From contig CAVXHJ010000010.1 in assembly GCA_963761435.1 (NCBI GenBank), positions 1,178,001 to 1,242,000 of the forward strand: a stretch of 64,000 nucleotides of DNA, read 5' to 3'. Below, one piece after another: positions 15,901 through 24,182 of this stretch. The translations under genes were made by a program, and so were the position numbers. The number at the start of each line of letters is the position of its first letter. Position 1 is the stretch's first letter. Source of the stretch: Roseiarcus sp963761435 (GTDB lineage: Bacteria > Pseudomonadota > Alphaproteobacteria > Rhizobiales > Beijerinckiaceae). Under the pieces are notes generated by a model, which saw only the letters and a list, made by a program, of their open reading frames with translations, was not told the origin of the DNA and did no database searches.

Positions 15901-16935
15901 TCAGCCGATCTTCGGCCGGTCGCTTTCCGTCATCTCGAGGATTTTCGTCGTCATCACCTGATCGAGCCTGGGCTTGCCGGCCGGGAATTGCTTGAGCTCG
16001 TCATATTGATCGATCTGCGCCTGCCAGACCGCCGGATCGAAACTGCCCCAGCCGTGATCCTTCGTCCGGGCGGTGAACTCGACCTCGAACATGATCGGCG
16101 CGGCGGCGAGCTCATCGGCGCGCACGAGATTGGGGTATTCCTGGACGAGGAGGTCGACCGCCTTTTCGGGATTGGCTTTGGCGTAGGCCCAGCCGCGGCC
16201 CGCCGCCCTGAGGAAGCCGGCGAGCAGGTCCGCCTTTTGGGTCAGCGTGTCGGTCGTCGCGTAGTAGGGCAGCGCGTAGAGGCGAACGCCGCAGTCCCAG
16301 AGGCGCAAGGTTATGTAGTCCGGCCCGAGAACCTTGAGCGCGGTCGTGTTGGTGATCCAGCCGGTGACGGCGTCGACCTGACCGGTCAATAGCGGCGTCA
16401 TGTCCGAACCGATGATCACCTTCTGCACCTGATCGTCGGCAATGCCGTTCTTGCGCAGGAGCGCGGCGAGCAGGATCTGTCCTGTCGCCTGCACGCCGAT
16501 CTTGCGCCCGATCATGTCCTTGGGCGTCCGGATCGGCGCGCGCGGCAGGGAAAAGAACGCATATGGATGCTCCTGCGCGCCGACGGCGAAGCAGGTGACC
16601 GGAATGGCCTGCGAGGCGGCGAGCATCAGCGACGGGCTCGACGACACCTGGCCGACTTCGTAACGGCCTGAGGCGACGATGGCGACGCCGTCGATGTTCG
16701 GCCCTCCGGGCTGAATGGCGAAATTGATTTTCTCCTGCTCGAAATAGCCGAGGCGCTTGGCGACCACTTCGCCGATCTGGTTGCCGCCGGTGATCCAGCC
16801 GAGCTGCATGTTGACGGGCTGGAGGCCGGACTGGGCGAGGCCGCGCGAGCGGATCGCAAAAGGCGCGGCGGCGGCCATCGTGGAGAGGCCGGCCTTGAGC
16901 AGCCTGCGCCGCGTCGGGAGAAACCTTTTCGCCAT
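15901..16935 (-). CDS. ABC transporter substrate-binding protein (NMT1/THI5-like)
   Basis: A 344-residue exported binding protein. A Tat-type signal carries RRRLLKAG at residues 9-16, followed by a hydrophobic stretch and a probable cleavage near RGLAQ. The mature part shows the SsuA/THI5 pattern: VNMQLGWITGGNQIGEVVAKRLGYF, the ligand-site GRYEVGQVSSSP, and IRTPKDMIGRKIGVQATGQ. The ATG at 16935 follows GGAAGGAG with good spacing and is preferred over the longer frame. It is the first gene of the operon that continues to the crotonase gene. The ligand is unknown; a small acid or heteroaromatic compound would fit the downstream enzymes. Confidence 0.9.
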   Translation of the reverse strand: MAKRFLPTRRRLLKAGLSTMAAAAPFAIRSRGLAQSGLQPVNMQLGWITGGNQIGEVVAKRLGYFEQEKINFAIQPGGPNIDGVAIVASGRYEVGQVSSSPSLMLAASQAIPVTCFAVGAQEHPYAFFSLPRAPIRTPKDMIGRKIGVQATGQILLAALLRKNGIADDQVQKVIIGSDMTPLLTGQVDAVTGWITNTTALKVLGPDYITLRLWDCGVRLYALPYYATTDTLTQKADLLAGFLRAAGRGWAYAKANPEKAVDLLVQEYPNLVRADELAAAPIMFEVEFTARTKDHGWGSFDPAVWQAQIDQYDELKQFPAGKPRLDQVMTTKILEMTESDRPKIG

Positions 16936-17094
16936 CGAACAGACTCCTTCCCGCTCCACAGCCGGGCAAGCACAGTCGGGGCCGCGCGGCGCTCTCTCTC
17001 AACCCCCTATTGAATAGTGGACGGCGGGCGTCGTTGGGAAGCGCAAAGATTCCGGGCGCCTTTCGGGCGACGCCAAAATCCGAAGGCGCCCTGC

Positions 17095-19230
17095 CTATGG
17101 CGCCAATTCTATGGTTTCGGTCAGAAGATCGGCGGGATCGGCGCTCTGGCCGACATGGATGTGAAACTGCCCGGGCTCCAGCACGGGAGTGAGACTGGGG
17201 CCAATGAAGGCGAGGTCATTGGCGGCCAGGCGCCACGTCACCCGCCCGCGCTCGCGACCCTTGAGCGCGATTTTGCGCACGCCCTTCAGATCCAGGATCG
17301 GAGGGGCGATGCTGGCGACGAGGTCGTGTATGAACAGAAACAGCGTCGCTTCGCCGTCGACGTCGCTGTCGTTGCGGACCTCGACGGAGACATCGATGCT
17401 TTCGCCCGCCTTCATCGAACTCGGAGCGCATTCAAGATCGAGGAGCGCGAAGCGGCTGTAGGAGAGGCCGTGGCCAAAGGGAAATTGCGGCGTCGCCGGG
17501 ATGTCGAGGTAGGAAGTTGAATAGTGCTCTCCAACCTGGATCGGGCGGCCCGTCCGGCGTTGGCGGTAAAAAATCGGAACCTGGCCGACCTCCCGCGGCC
17601 AGCTCACCGGCAGTCTTCCACTCGGATTGAATCGTCCCGTCAGCACGTCGGCGACCGCGTGTCCGGCTTCGCTGCCGAGAAACCAGGTCGCGAGAACCGC
17701 GTCCGCGCGGTCAAAGAGCCAGGGCAGGGTCAGCGGACGCCCGGAGGACAGGAGGACGACGACCGGCTTGCCAAGGCCCAAGACCGCCTCGGCCAGCGCC
17801 CGCTGGCGCCCCGGCAGGCCGAGATCGGCGCGACTGGCGGCTTCGCCGCTCATTGCGGCGGCTTCGCCGAGGCACAAGACGACGACCTGGGCGTCGGCGC
17901 ACGAGGCGAGGGCGGCCGATATCCCGTCCGTGCTTTCACCCGATATGTCGACGCCGGGCGCGTGCTCGATCCGGCTTTGCGGGAGAGCGGCTTTGAGCCC
18001 CTCCAGAATCGACACCGCGTCCTTGGCGCGCCCCGCCGAGGCCCAAGGGCCCACCATCTCGCGCGACGCCGCGGCGAGCGGCCCAACCACGGCGAGGCGG
18101 GCGACATCGGGGGAGAGGGGCAAGATCGTCGCGCGATGCTGCAGCAGGACAATCGCGCGCCGCGCAACGTCCCGCGCCAGCTCGCGCCGCTCCGCCTCCC
18201 TCGAGCCGTGAGGCCAGGCCGAGCCGCGACGATAGGGATCGTCGAAAAGGCCGAGGCGCTCCTTCAGTTCCAGCACGCGCCTGACGCTGGCGTCGATCGC
18301 CGCCATTGTGACGAGCCCGCGCTTCAAGGCCTCCGGCAGCCCCCGGACGTAGCTGTTGCTCACCATGTCGATGTCGACGCCGGCTTGAAGCGCAAGCGCG
18401 GCGGCCTCGACCGCGTCGGCCGCGACGCCATGGTTCATCAGCTCCGCGACCGCGTTGTAATCGCTGATCAGCACGCCGTCGAAACCGAGCTCCTTTCGCA
18501 GCCAGCCTTGCAGGAGCGGCGCATTGGCGCTCATCGGCACGCCCGCGATATCAATGAACGCCGGCATGATCGCCGCCACGCCCGCAGCCACGGCGGCGGA
18601 GAATGGCGGCAGATAGACCTCGCGCAGCGTTCGCTCGGACACTTCGACCGAGGCATATTCGCGGCCCGCAGTGACGAGGCCATAGGCGCACAGGTGCTTC
18701 GCTGTCGCGGCGAGGCTGTCCGCGGCCCCCAAGTCGGAGCTCTGGAAGCCGCGCGTCTTGGCGGCGGCCATTTGCGAGGCCACCCAAGTGTCCTCGCCGG
18801 GCCCCTCGACGATCCGCCCCCAGCGCGGGTCGCGCGCCACGTCGACCATCGGCGCGAAGGTCAGCGCGACGCCATCCGCTGTCGCCTCCTCCGCCGCGGC
18901 GCGCGCGGTCTGCTCCCACAGGTCGGGCGCGAACAGGCAGGCCTCCGCCAGCGGAACGGGAAAAATCGTGCCGTGGCCATGGATGACGTCGAGACCGAGC
19001 AGAAGGGGAATGCCGAGGCGCGATTCTTCGACCGCGAGGCGCTGGATGGAACGCACCGCATCGGCGCCCCAGTGATTCAGGAGGGCGCCGATCCGCCCGG
19101 AGCGAATCCCTTCGTGGATGTCCCCAAGCTGGGCGGGGCCGGTGACCGCCAGAGTGGAGGCGACCATGTTCAGTTGCCCGATCTTTTCCTCGATCGTCAT
19201 CGCTGCGAGCAGCGTATCGATGCGTCCCAT
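17095..19230 (-). CDS. GH3 family beta-glucosidase (BglX-like)
   Basis: A 711-residue glycoside hydrolase family 3 enzyme. The N-terminal (beta/alpha)8 domain includes MTIEEKIGQLNMV, LGLDVIHGHGTIFPVPLAEA, DVARDPRWGRIVEGPGED and the nucleophile D257 in DGVLISDYNAV. A second alpha/beta domain (about 370-580) carries the LGEAAAMSGEAASRADLGLP stretch that probably contains the acid/base glutamate. A fibronectin III-like C-terminal domain begins near residue 620 after TPQFPFGHGLSYSRF. No signal peptide is visible, so the enzyme is probably cytoplasmic, unlike periplasmic BglX. It would release glucose from short beta-glucosides. A GH94 phosphorylase-like gene 5 kb away suggests beta-1,2-glucooligosaccharides as one candidate substrate. 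Confidence 0.92.
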   Translation of the reverse strand: MGRIDTLLAAMTIEEKIGQLNMVASTLAVTGPAQLGDIHEGIRSGRIGALLNHWGADAVRSIQRLAVEESRLGIPLLLGLDVIHGHGTIFPVPLAEACLFAPDLWEQTARAAAEEATADGVALTFAPMVDVARDPRWGRIVEGPGEDTWVASQMAAAKTRGFQSSDLGAADSLAATAKHLCAYGLVTAGREYASVEVSERTLREVYLPPFSAAVAAGVAAIMPAFIDIAGVPMSANAPLLQGWLRKELGFDGVLISDYNAVAELMNHGVAADAVEAAALALQAGVDIDMVSNSYVRGLPEALKRGLVTMAAIDASVRRVLELKERLGLFDDPYRRGSAWPHGSREAERRELARDVARRAIVLLQHRATILPLSPDVARLAVVGPLAAASREMVGPWASAGRAKDAVSILEGLKAALPQSRIEHAPGVDISGESTDGISAALASCADAQVVVLCLGEAAAMSGEAASRADLGLPGRQRALAEAVLGLGKPVVVLLSSGRPLTLPWLFDRADAVLATWFLGSEAGHAVADVLTGRFNPSGRLPVSWPREVGQVPIFYRQRRTGRPIQVGEHYSTSYLDIPATPQFPFGHGLSYSRFALLDLECAPSSMKAGESIDVSVEVRNDSDVDGEATLFLFIHDLVASIAPPILDLKGVRKIALKGRERGRVTWRLAANDLAFIGPSLTPVLEPGQFHIHVGQSADPADLLTETIELAP

Positions 19231-19409
19231 GCCCTTGCCTTGCCGTGAGCCGCGAGCGGATGGTCTCGACCGGCCATCCTTCTTAGACCAAAATGAGGCT
19301 TGGGATGGAGCGCCACCGACAACGGCCATCCGCTCGGGATCTGGAAAGTCAGCCAAGACGACTTGGCGCGATCATGCGAGAATGGGCTCGGGGAGACGGA
19401 TCGAATTCG

Positions 19410-21227
19410 ATGGCGGAACAGTCGAACAAACCACCCAGCGCCGCTGAGGGAGCGGAGACTGCGACGCTGCGCAGTCTGATCTCCGATTTCATTTGGATGG
19501 CTTCGGGCTTCTGGCTTTCGCCCCAGCGCAACAAGCTCCTGATGCTGGCCGGCGCGCTGATCGCGGTCGTCGGGGCCACGGCCTACATGCAGATCAGGCT
19601 CAATTCCTGGAACCGGCCATTTTACAATGCGCTGACCAACAAGGATATGCCGGCCTTCCTCTCACAGCTCGTCGTCTTCGGCGAGCTGGCGGGGATATTG
19701 CTCATCCTTAACGTCGCGCAGATGTGGCTCAATCAGACCTCCAAAGTCGTGATGCGCCAGGGCCTGGTCAACGATCTCCTGAACGAATGGCTCAAGCCGA
19801 AGCGCGCCTTTCGCCTGACGAATTCGGGCGTCATCGGCGCCAATCCGGACCAGCGCCTGCAGGCTGACGCCCAGCACCTGACCGATCTTTCAACGGACTT
19901 AGGCATTGGCCTGCTGCAATCGAGCCTCCTTCTGGCGACGTTTGCCGGGGTGCTTTGGGGGCTCTCGCGTGGCGAGTTCCTGCCGTTCGGGGGCCGCGAC
20001 TTCGCGCCGCCCGGCTATCTTGTGTGGTGCGCGCTTCTCTACGCCGGCGCCGCGTCCTATCTGAGCTGGCGAGTCGGCCGTCCGCTGATCGATCTCAACG
20101 CCGAGCACTATGCGCGAGAGGCCGAATTTCGGTTCGCGCTCGTGCGGATAAACGAGCACATCGACGGCATCACGCTCTATGGCGGCGAAGCCGATGAGAG
20201 GAGCAGCCTCAACGGAGTTTTCGGCAGCGTACTCGACATTTCACGCCAGATTGTCAGCGCGGTAACGCGGCTGACGTGGGTTACCGCCGGCTATGGCTGG
20301 TTTACGATCATAGCCCCGATCCTAGTGGCGGCCCCGGCCTATTTCCGCGGCACGATGAGCTTCGGCGAGCTCATGGTCATTGTCGGCGCTTTCAACCAAG
20401 TGCAAACAGCGCTTCGATGGTTCGTCGACAATTTCTCCAACCTCGCGGACTGGCGCGCGACGCTTCTGCGCGTGGCGAGGTTCCGCAAGGCGATCATGAA
20501 AATGGACGATCTCGGCCAGGCGGCGAGCCGAATCCAATTTTCCGTGGCGGCGGAACCCTCGATCAAGATCGACGACCTTCACGTCGCTTCGCCCGCGGGC
20601 TGCGTGATGCTGAGCGAACCGCACGCGAGCATGAATCCCACCGAGCGCGTCCTGATCACCGGCGACAATGGCGAGCACAAAGCCGTGCTGTTTCGCGCCA
20701 TCGGCGGCCTTTGGCCGTGGGGAAGCGGGCAAATTACCCATCCAGAGCGTCGCAGCATCATGTTCATGCCGGTCCGCGCCTATATCCCGCCCGGCACCCT
20801 CCGCGCGGCCGTGGCCTACCCCCACCCGACCGAGGACTATGACGCTCCCGCCATCGTCGATGCGCTCACCGCAGTCGGGCTCGCGCACCTCGGGCCCCAC
20901 CTCGAGAAGGAGGACCGATGGGACCGGGAGTTGACCGACAACGAGAAGCAATGCGTGGCTTTTGCCAGGGTCATCCTGCAGAGGCCGGGCTGGGTTGTCG
21001 TGAACGATGCGCTTGATGTCCTTGATCCAGAATCACGGATGCTCATCAGGTCGCTCTTCGAGGGTGAATATGCCGATGTCGGCATGATCAATATTGGCCA
21101 TGACCAACCGGATAGCCCTTTTTACCCCCGCAAGCTGCATATCGTCATGGATCCCCTCGGGGCGAAGTTCACGCCCGAAAGCGAGCACGGCCTGCCTGAG
21201 CCGCAGGAATCGGTTCCCGCCAAATAG
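19410..21227 (+). CDS. SbmA/YddA-like ABC permease-ATPase fusion with degenerate ATP-binding motifs
   Basis: A 605-residue protein of the ABC_membrane_2/SbmA-BacA-like type: six-helix membrane domain first (about 30-350), nucleotide-binding domain second. The membrane half has the family's RLNSWNRPFYNALTNKD and FNQVQTALRWFVDNF motifs. The ATPase half is unusual. Walker A reads GDNGEHKA where GxxGxGKS/T is required. Walker B reads VVVNDALDVLD where LDEA is usual. The signature is LTDNEKQ, and the family-typical WPWGSGQI is retained. The frame is uninterrupted and codon use looks normal, so it is not a simple pseudogene. It may bind but not hydrolyse ATP, or act as a passive transporter like SbmA. 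It is convergent with the glycosidase operon. I start at the ATG at 19410. Confidence 0.82.
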   Translation: MAEQSNKPPSAAEGAETATLRSLISDFIWMASGFWLSPQRNKLLMLAGALIAVVGATAYMQIRLNSWNRPFYNALTNKDMPAFLSQLVVFGELAGILLILNVAQMWLNQTSKVVMRQGLVNDLLNEWLKPKRAFRLTNSGVIGANPDQRLQADAQHLTDLSTDLGIGLLQSSLLLATFAGVLWGLSRGEFLPFGGRDFAPPGYLVWCALLYAGAASYLSWRVGRPLIDLNAEHYAREAEFRFALVRINEHIDGITLYGGEADERSSLNGVFGSVLDISRQIVSAVTRLTWVTAGYGWFTIIAPILVAAPAYFRGTMSFGELMVIVGAFNQVQTALRWFVDNFSNLADWRATLLRVARFRKAIMKMDDLGQAASRIQFSVAAEPSIKIDDLHVASPAGCVMLSEPHASMNPTERVLITGDNGEHKAVLFRAIGGLWPWGSGQITHPERRSIMFMPVRAYIPPGTLRAAVAYPHPTEDYDAPAIVDALTAVGLAHLGPHLEKEDRWDRELTDNEKQCVAFARVILQRPGWVVVNDALDVLDPESRMLIRSLFEGEYADVGMINIGHDQPDSPFYPRKLHIVMDPLGAKFTPESEHGLPEPQESVPAK

Positions 21228-21245
21228 GCGGGCGTCGATGCCGCG

Positions 21246-24182
21246 TCAGAAGTCGATCTCGAGCCGGCTCCAGCTCTCGGTCGTTATGACGCCGTCCCGG
21301 ATTTCGCACGGCCTGCCATCCGCCCGGGCGTGTTTCGCCCCCGGATGGCGGACAAGGATTCGCTCGGGCGCCGGACCCGCGAGCGAGAGGTCGACCGTCG
21401 TACGCCCTCGCTCGCGCCGCGCCCGCAGGTTGGCGGCGCCGAAGGCGGTCGGCAGGTCGCAGAGCGCTATGCCCTCGCCTGCCCACCAGCTTTCGGGAAC
21501 GGCGCGGAAAAGTTCGAGGGTCGAGCCACTTTCCCTCAACAACATGAGCCGGACGGCGCAAGAGAACTCGGCGCCGATCCACGTGTGGGGCATGTCGCCG
21601 ATATAGTCCGGCGCTCGCGCATCGCTCCATACGACCTCGGCCCAGCCGCGCCAGCCGGGCGGCCTTCGGCCGGCGAGAACGAGCGAAAGCAAGCGGAAGG
21701 CGTCGTCATCTCGGCCGAGCGACACAAAGGCGTTGAGGTTGCGCAGGTCGTAGGGCGAGTAGTTCGATTTGAAATCCGGCGAAGAGACCTCCTTCACGCG
21801 AGCGGCGGCGCGATCATACGTGGCCGCGACCAGTTCGGGCGGAAGCGCGTCCTCGACCCGGCAGGGCTCGAAGGCGATCGAGGTCGCGGTCGGATCGACG
21901 TCGTCGCGGTCGGCTGAGCCCGGGATCAGGTTGGTTTTCATCTTCTCGGCGGTCATGCGGATCGAGCGCTTGAGGTTGGCGGCGAATTCGCGGCCCTTTG
22001 CGTTCGCGTGCGCCGCCTCGCGCTTGTCGCCGATTTCATGCGCGAGGAATTCGCAGTTGCGCCAGGCGCTCAGCGCAAAATAGTCGTCCCAATAGCTGTA
22101 CGACGGCTTGCTGTAGCCCTCGTGGCTGATGGACGGCGCAAGGAGCCCGTGGAAGCGGGTCTCGGGTCCGTGCTCGGCGTCCGTTCGCGCGCAAAGCTCC
22201 TCGATGAACCGCGTGGCGCGGACAACGGGCTCGAAAATCGCAGCGAGAAAGCCTCGGTCGCGGCTGAGGCGATAGACGTCGGCGGCGATCCCCACAAACT
22301 CGCCTTGCGCGTCATACTCGATGTCGCTGCCGTAACCCCGATTGACCGCGCCATCCACGTTGAGGATCGGCGGAACCATGCCGTTGGCGTAGATCCGCTT
22401 GGAATACCAGACGACATAGGCCTTGGCTTCTTCGATCAGCCCCGCCCACAGGAGAGCGAGAGCTTGCGCCGAGCCGTCGCGAATCCAGGTGCGGTCGTAG
22501 TTGCGGGGACCGGGCTTGAACGCGAACTCGGTGGCGTTGACGAGGATGAACGCCGTCTGCGCCTCGACCGTGTCGCTCACCTCCTTGTCGCCAACCGTGA
22601 TCTTTCGCGGGCCGATCTTCGCTCGCCAATCCTGTTCGACGCGCTCGCGCAAAACGTCGAACGGCGAATCCGCGAGCGGCTCCGCGCCATCGCGCATCGG
22701 CGCCGAAACGGCGACGGCGAAACTCGCGCCGGGGGCAAGCGAGAAGTCGAATTCGCACACGGCGCTGAGGAGCCCGGAATCGGAGCGAAGGCGCCGTCTC
22801 GTCTTTCTCGGTCCTTTCTCGATGAGCCTGACGACGTCGCCATTCCTGAACTCGGCGACGGCGAACGAGTCGGGTTTGCGCGAGAACGCGGCGTAGGGCC
22901 GGTCGTTGACGCTGACCTCGCCGCCCTCGACCGCGATCGAATAGATGGCGGCGTGCCCGCCGTGCTGCCAGTACGGATCGACCTGGAGCGGGCGCACCGC
23001 GAGCGCCAGCGCGCCCTTCCGCCTGCGGGCGGCCCTGTTGATCACCCGATGCTCCACCACCGCGAGGCCCGCTCGAGCGAAGGCCGTGGCGCGGATCTCG
23101 ACCCCGCCGGCCGCCCATTCGACGGTCGGAATGGGAAGCGAGCCGCCGGCGAGGGACTGTTTGATCGAGACGCTCGCCGGCGCGCCGTGCAGCGCGCGGC
23201 CGAGCCGGACGAGGGGAGTTATCTGGGGCGAGCCCCGCCGCGGCTCGAGATTGCCGAACTCGTCGAAAAGCGCCTCGTCGGCATGATCATATTCGCCGAG
23301 CACGGTCCAGTAGACTTGGCGGCCGAGCAGCGACTGCGGATAAAGGTCGTAGCGGCCGGCCGCCGCCGCGCGTTCGAGCTGGCCGATCGGCATGCGATCC
23401 TTGTTCAGGATGCGCAGCTTGAGCTCGTTGACGATCGCGCCCTCCGGTGCGCTCGTTTCATGGACGGTCAGACGAAAATAGCGGCTGGTGGTCGAGCGCC
23501 ACCAGAAGCTGTCGGCGCCGCCATTGCCGGTCAGGATGCGGCCGACCTCGCGAAAGCGCTTGCCGTCATCGGAGAGGTAAACCGAGAAGTCGGTTCCGTA
23601 AGCGGCGCCCCATTCGATGAACGCCCCAAGCGGATAGCGCACGTAACCGAAGTCGACCGTGATGCTCTCGCCCTTCGGGAGTTTCACCGGGGCATGGCCG
23701 AGTGCGTCGACCCGCCCCTTTTCCATTACCGACGCCGCATCCGCGGAACCGTAAAGGTTGATCTCGACGATCTCCTTTCCTCGCTCGGCCTTCGGGTCGT
23801 CGCAGGTCCAGCGCACGAATCTCGCCTTGACGGAAGGGAAAGCAAAGACGTCCTGTCCGCCCTCGCCGTGGCGCGTCTGACAAAGATGGGTCCATCGCTT
23901 GCCGTCGAGCGAAGACTTGAACCCGTAGACGACCGGCGCGTCCGGGCCCCAATAGACCTCGAGTCCGGCCAGAGTGGCGGGCCTCCCAAGGTCGATTTTG
24001 AGCCAGGCCTTTTTTGCCGGCTTCGACTTCCAGCTCGTGGCGTAGCGATCGTCGATGGCAAGACGAGGATCGCCGCTGCTCGCGGTCGCCTTCCAGCGAT
24101 CTTTGCCCGGCGCCTTTACGGAAGGCGCGGTTCGACCGCGCCCCGGCGGGCGAGATCCGCGCGCGCGCGCCACGCCTTTCAT
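21246..24182 (-). CDS. Discoidin-domain protein with six-hairpin glycosidase-like domain
   Basis: A 978-residue protein. Residues about 28-145 look like an F5/8 type C (CBM32-like) domain (LAIDDRYATSWKS, LKIDLGRPATLAGLEVYWG, KARFVRWTCDD). A second similar beta-sandwich spans about 165-262 (VDFGYVRYPLGAFIEWG, SRYFRLTVHET). A further beta-rich region follows to about 515. Residues about 525-900 resemble an (alpha/alpha)6 barrel (NYDRTWIRDGSAQALALLWA, YDAQGEFVGIAADVYRLSRD, MPHTWIGAEFSCAVRLMLL). No signal peptide is visible. The ATG overlaps the stop of the GH94-like gene (ATGA), so the two are coupled. I cannot assign a CAZy family. A role in trimming or hydrolysing the oligosaccharide used by the GH94 enzyme is inference. 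Confidence 0.75.
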   Translation of the reverse strand: MKGVARARGSRPPGRGRTAPSVKAPGKDRWKATASSGDPRLAIDDRYATSWKSKPAKKAWLKIDLGRPATLAGLEVYWGPDAPVVYGFKSSLDGKRWTHLCQTRHGEGGQDVFAFPSVKARFVRWTCDDPKAERGKEIVEINLYGSADAASVMEKGRVDALGHAPVKLPKGESITVDFGYVRYPLGAFIEWGAAYGTDFSVYLSDDGKRFREVGRILTGNGGADSFWWRSTTSRYFRLTVHETSAPEGAIVNELKLRILNKDRMPIGQLERAAAAGRYDLYPQSLLGRQVYWTVLGEYDHADEALFDEFGNLEPRRGSPQITPLVRLGRALHGAPASVSIKQSLAGGSLPIPTVEWAAGGVEIRATAFARAGLAVVEHRVINRAARRRKGALALAVRPLQVDPYWQHGGHAAIYSIAVEGGEVSVNDRPYAAFSRKPDSFAVAEFRNGDVVRLIEKGPRKTRRRLRSDSGLLSAVCEFDFSLAPGASFAVAVSAPMRDGAEPLADSPFDVLRERVEQDWRAKIGPRKITVGDKEVSDTVEAQTAFILVNATEFAFKPGPRNYDRTWIRDGSAQALALLWAGLIEEAKAYVVWYSKRIYANGMVPPILNVDGAVNRGYGSDIEYDAQGEFVGIAADVYRLSRDRGFLAAIFEPVVRATRFIEELCARTDAEHGPETRFHGLLAPSISHEGYSKPSYSYWDDYFALSAWRNCEFLAHEIGDKREAAHANAKGREFAANLKRSIRMTAEKMKTNLIPGSADRDDVDPTATSIAFEPCRVEDALPPELVAATYDRAAARVKEVSSPDFKSNYSPYDLRNLNAFVSLGRDDDAFRLLSLVLAGRRPPGWRGWAEVVWSDARAPDYIGDMPHTWIGAEFSCAVRLMLLRESGSTLELFRAVPESWWAGEGIALCDLPTAFGAANLRARRERGRTTVDLSLAGPAPERILVRHPGAKHARADGRPCEIRDGVITTESWSRLEIDF

